Source of the DNA: Chlorops oryzae
Lineage: Eukaryota > Arthropoda > Insecta > Diptera > Chloropidae
Direction: 5' to 3'
Assembly: GCA_020466095.1 (NCBI GenBank)
Contig: CM035808.1
Coordinates: 78,307,863 to 78,371,862 of the forward strand
Length of the DNA stretch: 64,000 nucleotides
The notes under the pieces were generated by a model, which saw only the letters and a program-made list of their open reading frames with translations, did no database searches and was not told the DNA's origin. The position numbers and the translations under genes are program-made. This document shows positions 11,385-21,828 of the stretch, piece by piece; the first letter of the stretch is position 1; each line of letters begins with the position of its first letter.

Positions 11385-12248
11385 TTGAAACTATACCGGA
11401 AAACTGATCACATGGCTTCGACTGCCAATTTGAACGATGTCGCGATACCACTAAAGGATTCGCGCGATATGTCGGACCTCGAAGCAGTGTGGAAAAGGCT
11501 GAATACGGCTTACGACGACGCTTGTCTGCAGGATGTGAGTGACGTGGATGCCGTTACTAATCTAACAGATTTTCTTGATGAATACCACATTGTTTATACC
11601 TAAGCGAAGGCCCATCTTCGCGAGCAATTGGACCTCATTTCAACCTCAGAAGCTCGAACGTCTTGTTTGAAAGTGCTTTAAGTGATCCCAAATAACATGA
11701 ATAAAAAGGAAAAGAAATGGAGAAAGAAGGGAAAAACAAGAATAAGATGAGAATAAAAGAGAAAAAAGAGAGAAGAATGAAAATAAATAGATAAAAAAAA
11801 AGAATAATGCGAAAGAGGCACGGACAGAGTAAGACCAAACTTACCACGACAATATAACCATGAGTATGAAAGAAAAATTGGCCACCAGCATAGGATCCGA
11901 GGACGAAAAGAGTGACGCTTATGCCTAGACCATTCCCAAAGCCCCGAATGTGTGAATAATGACGTACTCGATATCGACGATTTCGATGACTTGCTCGACA
12001 TCAACGGGTACGAAGATGTCGGCAACACGATCTCGAAACCTATAAATAAAGCACATCTGTCACATGAGAAAGATTTCGTGGCACCTGAAGCAGAAATAAG
12101 TAATGACATACCGACAATTCGCCGGCGAGAGGTCCGCATGGCCTTTGAAAGCAGAAAGGCAAAGCAGAAATTAAGATTTAAAAATATGGTAAACGACCAG
12201 TTATACCAAATCAGGATAAACAAATCAGGAGAACTAAGGATAACCTAG
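11385..12248 (+). pseudogene. Degenerate retroelement gag-like region
   Basis: An ORF at 11385-11603 (72 aa) contains LEAVWKRLNTAYDDA, which resembles the start of BEL/Pao gag (DUF1759-type). After one stop the same frame continues with helix-like sequence to about 11670. A second ORF at 11952-12248 (98 aa) is acidic and then basic (REVRMAFESRKAKQKLRF). I cannot prove the two belong together. This is a low-confidence assignment; an unrelated host gene fragment is possible. Confidence 0.3.
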
Positions 12249-12744
12249 GAGCCAGTGGCAGATAAAACAACACCACAGCCAGCCTGCAGTCTAGAAAAAC
12301 TAAGCAACAATACCCGCAAGCGACGATGCGAAGGAAAAGTCAGAGACATGCAACCCCACTTGAATTAAATTAATAAGTATTATAAATGAATTATTCGACT
12401 TTTTTGAGGAATTATTATATATATATAAATTTTTTTTTTCATTGAATAATTGTAGAGTCCGACCGAAGGCGAAATGTTTTGCCGAAGCCGAATTTCGGCC
12501 ATTGGCTTAAACTTCGGCCGAAATCCGAAGGCGAAGCTGTAAAAAAATAAACAACTACAAAACCATTTTCACTTTTTTGTTTTGTTTTAATTTAAAAAAA
12601 AACAATCAGTCCATTTTTATTGTTTAAGTAATAAAAAAAATCACAATTCTTGTTAAATTCTTATTATAAAAAAAATTTAACAACATTTTTTGCAAGTATT
12701 AAATTAAATTTAGTACTCAAAATCAAATAATCTTATATTATAGT

Positions 12745-12874
12745 TGTAGCATCCATATGTACAGTCAAGACCTGAGGTTAAGCCTTATCGTCTTTTGGAT
12801 AGTTAAGACGCGGTGTTAAGATTCGATGTAAGAAGTTAGTTCGTAAGAATGAATTGATGAATAAAGACATTATA
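12745..12874 (+). repeat. 5' LTR (130 bp) and adjacent primer-binding site
   Basis: Begins TGTAGCATCC and ends GACATTATA. The next bases, GTGGCGACGAAATACG (12875-12890), are in the primer-binding position; TGGCGAC recalls sites used by mdg1/412-type elements, but the tRNA is not identified. The sequence is base-for-base identical to the 3' LTR. Confidence 0.92.
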
Positions 12875-12913
12875 GTGGCGACGAAATACGAACCAAATAA
12901 AAAAAAAAGGAAA

Positions 12914-14077
12914 ATGTCTACCGAAACTCCAAATGTAGTTTTCCAGACTCTAAGTGTACCAGAGTTTTCACCGAGTAATGAAACATGGTCAGTATGGCAG
13001 GAAAAATTGGAGATTCATTTGTGTGAGATGAATTGTACAAATGACAATATTAAAAAGGCGATTTTATTAAAATCGATTGGAAGTGAGGCGTACAATCTCC
13101 TTCATAGTCTTTGCAGTCCAGCAGCTCCAGTTTCAAAAGGCTATAAAGAAATTTGTGAAATTTTAAATACACATTTCACACCGCCGACAATTGTATACCA
13201 TGAACGAAAAATGTTTTTTAACGCAACGATGCAAGCATCGGAAAGTGTGGCTCAATGGTTTGCAAGAACAAAAAAATTGGCGTTAAATTGCAAATTCAAG
13301 GGCCACCTTCAAGAATTTTTAAAAACGCAATTCATTATCGGTCTTCAAGAAAAGCTGTATGAACGTTTGTGCGAAGAGGATGACACAATCACACTTGAAA
13401 TGGCATTCAAGAAAGCACTTATAGCGGAAACCAAACTAACGGCACGAAGCAATGAAATCATCTTTGTTAAGCAGAAAGGAAATGGAAAAGGCGGACACTC
13501 AAAAAGAAACAAAAACAACAACAAAAATTCGGAGAAAAATACCGAAAAGGGTGATGAAACAAATAAAAAGCCTTGCGTGCATTGCGGTGGTCGTAACCAC
13601 ACATCATCTAATTGTCGTTATAAGGAGTGCAAGTGCTACACCTGTGGAAAAACTGGTCACATTTCAACGATTTGTAAGAATAAAGGAAGTAGCTCAGTAA
13701 AATATATTTCTGATAAAAGTGATGAAGCTCAAAGCTCTAATTTTTCTGTTTTTAAGGTTAGTGATGGCAATGTGTGTAATTTGATTGAAGCTTACACTCT
13801 TCCTATTACGATCAATGGCTTAAAGGTGGAGGCGGCGTGCGACACAGGTTCACCATGTACCATCATATCTCAGAAACTTTGGATGAAATTAAAAGGCAAC
13901 AAAAACTTAAAACCCTGCATGACACCATATGTTACATACAGTGGTGACAAGATTAATATTTTTGGTGAGTGTTGTGCAAGAGTAGAGTATAACGGTCTTG
14001 AAACAGATTTAACACTTGTAGTAGCCGAAAGCAATCGGGAGAATCCCCCGCTTCTTGGTAGAAATTTTTTGAAATAA
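12914..14077 (+). CDS. Ty3/mag-like gag with protease domain
   Basis: A 387-aa ORF from the ATG at 12914 (MSTETPNVVF). An in-frame ATG 20 codons upstream lies within the LTR and is less likely. The first 200 residues are a gag capsid-like region, followed by a Lys/Asn-rich linker and two zinc knuckles (CVHCGGRNHTSSNC and CYTCGKTGHISTIC) that would bind element RNA. Next comes an aspartic protease with the catalytic DTGS motif (ACDTGSPC) and a C-terminal LLGRNFL, typical of retroviral-type proteases. The ORF is uninterrupted up to a TAA at 14075-14077, after which pol sequence follows with stops. Gag packages the RNA and protease cuts the polyprotein. Confidence 0.88.
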   Translation: MSTETPNVVFQTLSVPEFSPSNETWSVWQEKLEIHLCEMNCTNDNIKKAILLKSIGSEAYNLLHSLCSPAAPVSKGYKEICEILNTHFTPPTIVYHERKMFFNATMQASESVAQWFARTKKLALNCKFKGHLQEFLKTQFIIGLQEKLYERLCEEDDTITLEMAFKKALIAETKLTARSNEIIFVKQKGNGKGGHSKRNKNNNKNSEKNTEKGDETNKKPCVHCGGRNHTSSNCRYKECKCYTCGKTGHISTICKNKGSSSVKYISDKSDEAQSSNFSVFKVSDGNVCNLIEAYTLPITINGLKVEAACDTGSPCTIISQKLWMKLKGNKNLKPCMTPYVTYSGDKINIFGECCARVEYNGLETDLTLVVAESNRENPPLLGRNFLK

Positions 14078-16138
14078 CTAGGATTTTAATTAGTTCTAGT
14101 TAACTCCATACAAGAAATAAAATTTTCAGACATTATAAGTAAAATAAAAGGCGAATTTCATGAAGTTTTCAAAGAAAAATTGGGAACTTTCAATGTAAGA
14201 AAAATTTCATTACAACTTGAGAAAGATGCCAAACCAGTTTTTTTTTAAACCAAGGTCTCTTCCATTTGCGTGGAAAAATAAAATTGAAAATCAACTTAGA
14301 GATTTAATTAGTTAGGGAATGTTGGAACAAGTAAACACATCCAAGTGGGGAACTCCGCTCGTACCAATTCTTAAATCTGATGGCAATTTAAGAATTTTTG
14401 GCGACTATAAAGTCACTGTCAACAAATACCTTTGTGATGTGAAATATCCACTCCCACGTATAGATGAAATATTTGCATCTCTAAAAGGGGGAAATTTGTT
14501 TACAAAACTCGACCTATCAAATGCATATAACCAGCTAATACTGGATGATGAGTCACAAGAGATATGCACTTGGAGTACTCATATAGGCATTTTACGTATG
14601 AATCGACTACCCTTTGGTGTGAAACCAGCGGCGGCCATATTTCAAATGGTTATGGAAGATTTACTTAGAGGTATAAAAAGTGTAGTCGTATAGCAGTATG
14701 ACATAGACATCACGGGTCAAACTCTTCGTGAACACACAGCTACACTTAAAATTGTACTAAAGAAGTTACAGGATGCCGGTCTAAGGTTAAATATACAGAA
14801 GTGCGCATTCTTTAAAGAAAAAATAGATTATCTTGGGTTTTCCATTGACAGAAATGGATTAAGCAAAAACAAAGCTAGAATTGAAAGTGTTCTCAAGGCG
14901 CCAATACCATCAAATCTCACTGAAGTTAGAGCATTCATAGGGATGGTAAATTATTATTCAAAATTTATCCCTAATTTTGCACAAATATTAATTCCGATGT
15001 ATGAACTATTGAGAAAGGAAAACAAGTTTGAATGGTCAAAGGCATGTCAAGAGTCTTATGATAAAATACAGAGCGAAATAACATCAGATAGAGTTCTTGT
15101 TCATTTTGATCCCAAATGGCCAATAGTACTAACTACTGATGCAAGTAATCATGCGGTAGCCAGTATTCTGTCGCATAGATATCCTAACAATGAACTCAGA
15201 CCTGTAGCATTTATTTCAAGATTTTTGATAAAAAGTGAAATCAATTACAGTACCATAGAAAAGGAAGCTTTGGCAATTGTCTATTGCTGTACGAAGTTAA
15301 AGCAATACTTATTAGGTATGCGTTTTGTGTTAAAAACAGATCACAAACCCTTATTGGCTATATTTGGAGAAAATAAAGGTATACCTATCTTTGCAGCAGC
15401 CCGCATGCAAAGGTGGGCTTTTATTATGTCAGGGTATAACTATTCTATTGAGCACGTTAAGGGAGAAACCAATGATGCCGATAGTCTGTCTCGAATCCCT
15501 CAGTTTCAGACTATTAAAGAAAGTTCAGAACTAAATTTCATTAATTATGTAGAGACAGACAATCAACTGAGTATAAATTTCAAAAATGGCACAGAGATCC
15601 AATATTAAGTAAAGTGTTGGATGCAGTTAATAATGGCTCTTTAAACAAATTAACAGGTGAAAGCTTTAAAATGTTTCTAAATAAAGATAAGGCGCTTACT
15701 GTTGAAAGCACCTGTGTTATGTGGGGATAAAGAACAGTTATTCCCTGCCAAATTAGAGAAATGGTTCTTGCTGAACTTCACAAATCGCATCTAGGTATTG
15801 TAAAAACAAAGGCGCTAGCTCGCTCAAACGTATGGTGGCCAAAAATTGACAAGGATATTGAAAATATGATAAAAAACTGCAAGCCCTGTCAAGAATTGTT
15901 ACCGTGTCCTGAAAAGACAAACCTGGGGCCCTACTCTGTATTGCGATGCGACAAAAATGCGCAAAATCGAGTAATCGGTACTCTGTATTGCGATAACCGC
16001 ATTTGAAATTTTCGATATTCGAAATTTCCGCTAATCCCTCAGTTTCACGGTACTCTGAAATGCGATAGAGAGTGTCAAAACAACCCTTTTGTCGCAAATT
16101 TCATTCGCTAACTGTTTGGCTTGCGGAAAGGTGATGCG

Positions 16139-16895
16139 ATGTGAGTAAAAATTTTTAATAAGTGAAATTTTTAAATAATTTCGTAAAAATTATTTAATTA
16201 TTTATTTAAAAGGGCGGCAAACAAGAAAAATTCCTACACTAAACAAATTCAGTTTGTTATTTTGGTCGAGTTTATGGAAAATCATCCGGATTTGGCGAAG
16301 GGCTTGCTGAAAACAGGGAACGCAAGAACAACAGCGAATTCTCTATGGCTGAGGTTAGCGGAAGATTTAAATGCCGCTGGTCCTCCGATCAAAGATTTTG
16401 TTGGATGGAAAAAAGTAAGAAAATCGAAAGCTAAGTACCTATAATTGGAATAACGAAATAAATTTTCGTAAGGTATGGTCGGATTACAAAATTCATTTGA
16501 AAGCGAAGCTGCGGAGAAATAGGACAAGCCTCTCTGAGACTGGTGGTGGCCCATCCAGGTACTGCCCGTTAACACCGTTGGAAGAGCAAGTGCAAGAGTT
16601 ATTAGCAATGGACGAAGCTATAGAAGGAGTAAGTGGCGCAATTAGTTTTGGTGCGGCAGTAGAGGAAGCTGGAAACGCTGACGTTAAAAAAGAGAATACC
16701 GATTCGCATTCGCAAAACGGATCGGTAAATCTGAACCCAACATCAAGAAGGAGGCGGAAGAGGCAAAACAAAAACATGAACGGAAGGGATAAGCTGTTGC
16801 AAGAGCAAGTGGACGGGCAAAAGCGATTTCAGGAGGAATGCATAGCCAAATTAGATGAGATGCGCAGCGATCTGAAATATATGGGCAGACAATAA
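16139..16895 (+). pseudogene. Harbinger Myb/SANT-like DNA-binding protein
   Basis: Three exons are inferred. AT at 16139-16140 plus G at 16213 would form a start codon split by a 72-bp intron (GTGAGT...TTTAAAAG). Exon 2 runs 16213-16414. A 58-bp intron (16415-16472, GTAAGA...TAAG) precedes exon 3. The spliced protein has a Myb/SANT-like domain in its first 90 residues (LWLRLAEDLNAAGPP, then GWKK joined to VWSDYK), then a Glu-rich region and a basic nuclear-targeting-like RRRRKRQ. In Harbinger elements this second protein helps bring the transposase to DNA. A TAA at 16893-16895 is probably a later nonsense mutation, because the same frame goes on with coiled-coil-like sequence to 17000 and beyond. 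Confidence 0.78.
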
Positions 16896-17799
16896 AAGAT
16901 GTTGGTCGAAATCGAAGAAAAGAAGTTAGCTATGTCCGCAAAGATATTTATAGCTCAACAAAAAGAAGCGTCGGAGACTCGTATGTTGCTTTATAGGAAA
17001 TGAGAGTTAAAAAAGAGGCTAATAGAGTTGGAACTCCGAAGAACGGAAAAAGAAGAAAAGTGATTCGGATGAGTGATATTTTTATGCACGAAAGCAGAAT
17101 TTTTTTATACTTTTTTTTACTTTTTTAAATTATAAGTTTTTACTTGTTTTTACTTTTTTAATTGCAGCGTAGTGCAAAGTTTATTTTTTTATATTTTAAT
17201 CATACGTTTTTTTTTATATATATGCAACGAAGTGCAAAAATGTGATGAATTTATAATTAGACTAAGCCTTTGTGATTTGAAATAAACAGACTGAATTGAA
17301 TTTATATTAAAAAGTCTTTTAAAAAGGGTTGGGAAATCCGTTGTTTCGATTCGTTTGGAAATGAATCGTTTTCACACGAATAACATTTTTATTTTGTTCG
17401 CAAACGAAATGATTTTCGATTGCAAAAAATATTTTCGGTTTGTGAAAGCAAACGGAAAACAAATTACCTGAAAGAAAAATTTCCTGCCTTAATATGTACC
17501 CTTGATTCCCTTTTCACTTGAAACGAAATTTTAAATTTTCAAATTCGTTGAGCGCTGAACAGAAATGAATTTAAAAAATACAACTCACCGGTAAGAATCG
17601 TACCTGTGAAGAAAAAAATAAAATACATTTTTCCATTTTCTTTAAAACTCTTTTTGTTCCGCAGCCAGCAAGCCTTAAAAAATTTAGCTGGCAGGTAAAA
17701 ATTGCGCTCGGGAGCTAAAACCGAAAGGTTTGCGTTGCGAGCCGTATTTTTAATAATAAATTAAGTTTCTTTTTAAAAGTACTTTATTTCGTTTTTCAG

Positions 17800-19065
17800 C
17801 TACCTGAGCATATTTTTTATATTTTCTCTTATATTTGCTGCTGCATTCCTAATATTACTATCTTCGGTTGTTTCTGGGACAGAAACCGATGAATCTTCTT
17901 CATCAAAACTAATGTCGGAGGGAGGTGGTATATTGTAGGATATTCATATGTTATGCAAAGCACAGCGCACATTAAGCATCCTAATTACTTTGGCTGGAGC
18001 ATAGTGCAGTTCCCGTGCAGCCAAAAGACACCGAAATCTTGATTTCAGCACGCCAAACGTTCTTTCTATAAATGATCGGGTCTTAGAAAAATTCTCATTG
18101 AATTTTGATTCCGGTGAGCCGTCAGATGGGTTTCGATACGGTGTTAAAAGCCATGATTCCAATAGATAACCCGAGTCGCCTTAAAAGATCCTCAGTTAAT
18201 TTAACATTATGATATTTAAAAAATAAATATTTTACCTATTAACCATATTCCTCTCTCCCCGTTCTCGTATTTCTGTTTCACCAATCTCCTTTCTGCTGAC
18301 AAGTTCCAAACATGAGAGTCATGACATGCACCTCCAAATTAAGCATCAACAGCTCTTATTACCATATTGTGGTCACAAATCTGGATTGAATAATTTTTGT
18401 TATAGACTCAATATACTCTTAATATTTTTATTAATATAGGTACTTACCACCATTGCATTTATGCTATGCTTCAGCTTTCTATTAAATTATAGATGCTCAT
18501 CAACAACCGGTCTGATTATTTGAATGTGTTTTCCATCGACGGCTCCTATAACTCCCGGTATTCCAGAAGTGCAAAAAAAAAATGCCTCTTAGCTCCTCGT
18601 TTTTCTTCCTCTGTCATATTCAAATTAATATGACGTGGGCAAAGAACTATTTCAACTGCAATGCAAACTTCTGCTAAGCATCTGGACATGGTTTGCTGCG
18701 CCAGTCCCAAGTTGAAATCTTGGCCAATTTGATGCTGGTATCCTCCTTTTGCCAAAAATTTTAAAGCAGCAGCCAACTTCAACGTTGGCGTAACGGCTGT
18801 TGATTTTGCACCTTGTCCCAACTCTGGCTCAATTGCATTCAACACATAACTAGGAAAAAGATTCCTTGTTCAGCCGAAAATTTTGCACAAAGCTTAAAAA
18901 CAAATAGTTATACACGATTAACTTCATTATTAATGAATATTAACACTTTGTTTACCTTTTGTTATTAAGTGCCAAAACGTTCGATTTATTACGTATTGTT
19001 CTTCGAGTAACGCTTTCGTCAGCATTCTCTTCATCATCGTCGAACCAAATTGCCACGGAATCCAT
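17800..19065 (-). pseudogene. Harbinger (HARBI1-like) DDE transposase
   Basis: Four exons on the minus strand: 19065-18956, 18892-18448, 18380-18236 and 18179-17800. The introns are 63, 67 and 56 bp with GT...AG ends. Landmarks: IGQDFNLGLAQQTMSRCL, first catalytic Asp in GAVDGKHI, second in GDSGY (codon split by the third intron), Glu in IERTFGVLKSRF. Lesions: a frameshift near 18850, a frameshift in an A10 run (minus-strand T10) near 18577-18587, a stop just before FGGACHDSHVW, and a TGA at 17946-17944 after which acidic sequence continues to the original-looking stop at 17802-17800. It would cut and join the element ends if intact. Confidence 0.85.
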
Positions 19066-20359
19066 TTATTTTTATTGTTCTTCTCACTTTACTTCAAATA
19101 ATTTCTTTTAAAACTCACGCACGCTCACTTTTTGTGTACACTTTGTTTGCTTTGTTTATATTTTTTGACATTTCGAATGTCATATTCAACTTCGAAAAAC
19201 AGTGTTGCCTGCTTTTCATTTTTTTTTTTGCGGAAACAAATGCGATAGCAATTCAGGGTATCGATCTCCTTGCGCATCACATTCGACTTGCGCATCGCAT
19301 TGATTTCCGCATCGAAATACAGAGTAGGGCTCCTGATCCCATGGAATCCTACAAATAGTGTTTGGAGTAGAATACATGTGGACTTTGCTGGGCCAGTCAA
19401 AGGATTTTACTTCTTATTGATCATAGATTCGTATTCTAAATGGGTTGAAATAATCATTACGAGAGAAATAACATCCAAATTTTCAATTGAATCCTTGAGA
19501 GAAGTCTTTTGTCGTTATGGCTTAGTTAAAGTAGTAGTAAGTGATAATGGACGGCAGTTTGTATCACACGATTTTAAGCATTTTCTTTTAAATAACAACG
19601 TAAGGCACATTACTACAGCTCCGGGACATCCAGCTACAAACGGTCAAGCTGAAAATATCGTGAAAACGTTTAAAAAATCATTATATGCAACTATCAAAAG
19701 TCGAAACAATATTGATATAAAGCATGATATTGTTATGTCGTCTATGGAGCGCGTCTAAGTAGATTAACGCAAGGAATTACTCGAAACCGTTTAATGTTGA
19801 ATATAGCTTTTATTTATTTATTTTAAAACATAAACATTAAATCCTTATGCTAACTAACTTAACTGAGCTATTCCCTAGCTAACACGGAGATCCACACTTC
19901 AACGTCCTGGCTCGTGAGTAGGTGCGTTAAAGTTGCGATCTACTGAATACTTCGGTTCACGGTTCTGATCGTAGTCCTCCTCCAGTGCACGAATCTCAGT
20001 TTAAATAAAGAGATATTGCTGTTCTAGCAATATCGGTTGTTGCGACACTCTTCTGGGTCATCTTGATTGTTGTTGTTGCGTGTTCCCAATATCTCAGGCC
20101 GATCAGGTCAGCTTACTCATTGTTGTTGCGTGCTGTTGTTGCTTAATACCTGTAGCGTCAGCTTTATTCCAGTCTTCGCCTGCTACGTGTTGTTGTTGTT
20201 ATTATTATTGGAGCAGGTCAGTATTTAACCCTTAAATGCATGAGGTCGGCTCGCAGTATGGAGACCAAGGTAACCTAATGTAAAATCTCCCGCTTAGTGC
20301 GAATCGAGCATTCATTTCCCTGGAAAAAGTACCGTTTACCCGGAAAATCAATAAAAGTA

Positions 20360-21634
20360 TTAGGTGTAGTAAAAAGAAATCCATTATTTTTCCAATAGAT
20401 GGCGTTATTTATCTGCATCTCGCGTTGTATAAGTCCGATCGTGTTCCGCTAGGGGGCATAAGAAAGATGACAGTTCCTACTAAAAAAGATTTTTTGACAC
20501 TTTTTTGATTGATTGATTCAGTTTTGTTTGAGAGCTTGTCAAAGATGGACATCAGCAAAGAGAAAATTCGCTACATTTTACAGTTTTTCTTCGATAAGGG
20601 AGAAAACGCAAGCCAGGCGGCTGAAAATGTGAATAGCGTTTATGGACCTGATACTGTAACAGCCAATCATGCGCAATTTTGGTTTCGTCGATTCCGTTCC
20701 GGTAACTTCGATGTCAAGGATGCACCACGCACTGGAAGGCCAATTGTCGAAAATGTCGATAAAATCATGGAAATTATCGAGTCCGACCGTCATGTTAGCA
20801 CTGTTTCGATTGCAAAAGAGCTAAAGATTGCACAAAAAACCGTTTGGAACCATTTGAATAAGGCTGGATACACAAAGAAGCTCGATGTATGGGTGCCACA
20901 CGAGTTAACGCAAAAAAACCTCATAGACCGAATTTCCATCTGCGAATCGCTGCTGAACCGCAACAAAATCGACCCATTTTGAAGCGGTTGGTGACTGGTG
21001 ATGAAAAGTGGGTCACTTACGACAACGTCAAGCGAAAACGGTCGTGGTCGAAACACGGTGAACGGGCGGAAACGGTGGCCAAGCCAGGATTGACGGCCAG
21101 GAAGGTTTGGTGGGATTGGCAGGGAATTATCTACTATGAGCTGCTCCCATACGGCAAAACTCTTAACTCGGAACTCTACTGTCAACAATTGGACTGTCTG
21201 AAGGAAGCAATCGCCCATAAGCGGCCAGCTTTGGCCAATAGGAGAGGAATTGTGTTCCATCAGGACAACGCCAGGCCACACACATCGATAGTGACTCGCC
21301 AGAAGCTCCGGGAGTTTGGTTGGGAGGTTCTTCTGCATCCACCTTATAGTCCGGACCTGGCACCAAGTGATTACCATCTGTTCCTGTCCATGGCGAACAA
21401 TTTTGCTGGTGAAACATTCGCTTCAAGAGAGGCTTCTGAAATTCGACTGTCTCAATTTTTTGCTAATAGGAACGAGGGCTTCTATGAGAGAGGCATAATG
21501 AAACTACCTTTAAAATGGCAACAAGTTATCGAACAAAACGGCGCATATTTGACCTAAATCGGGTCATTCTAACTATCTTAAATAAAGCCCTCAATTTAAT
21601 GCAAAAATAATGGATTTCTTTTTACTACACCTAA
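20360..21634 (+). mobile_element. mariner-1, 1275 bp with perfect ends
   Basis: Terminal inverted repeats TTAGGTGTAGTAAAAAGAAA (identical over at least 32 bp) flanked by TA on both sides (20358-20359, 21635-21636). It is 13 bp shorter than mariner-2, which is accounted for by a 1-bp and a 12-bp deletion in the transposase. It sits 127 bp inside the presumed left end of piggyBac-1. Confidence 0.95.
20512..21557 (+). pseudogene. mariner-1 transposase, frameshifted
   Basis: Same gene as in mariner-2. The helix-turn-helix N-terminal half is intact. A single-base deletion at about 20978-20980 (after KIDPF) shifts the frame into an early stop, and four codons are deleted near 21105 (the LLCV segment). 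The catalytic residues are still encoded: GDEKW, the second Asp in HQDNARPH, and APSDYHLF. The ATG used by mariner-2 at its first position is ATT here, so translation would start at 20545. It cannot make a full transposase. Confidence 0.93.
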
Positions 21635-21828
21635 TATTATTTTGTTTATGTACCATATATGGTACACTATGCATCCCGTAGATATTATATAATTAAATGA
21701 AATTTGTTGGAATTATTTTTTATTTGTTAAAAATAAACGACAACTGTACTTTTAGTACATTAAAAAAAGAAAAAGAGGCAAAAAAATTACAGTTCTGGTA
21801 GTTTGTAGTTTAAATTTTAAAATTATTA

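Larger units (their letters stand above)
15926..19332. mobile_element. PIF/Harbinger DNA transposon, structurally complete
   Basis: 3407 bp with terminal inverted repeats GGGCCCTACTCTGTATT (left) and GAGCCCTACTCTGTATT (right, reverse complement) and a 3-bp target duplication CTG (15923-15925 and 19333-19335). It carries the two genes expected of Harbinger: a Myb/SANT-like gene on + and a DDE transposase on -, arranged convergently. The subterminal motif TACTCTGTATTGCGAT recurs at 15932, 15979 and (diverged) 16051, and GCGCATC-like words cluster at the right end; these are probable protein-binding sites. Both genes carry nonsense mutations. Confidence 0.92.

Noticed and set aside
12854..12913. 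Upstream in-frame ATG for the Ty3 gag
   Set aside because: It lies inside the LTR and primer-binding site; gag-like sequence starts at the ATG at 12914.
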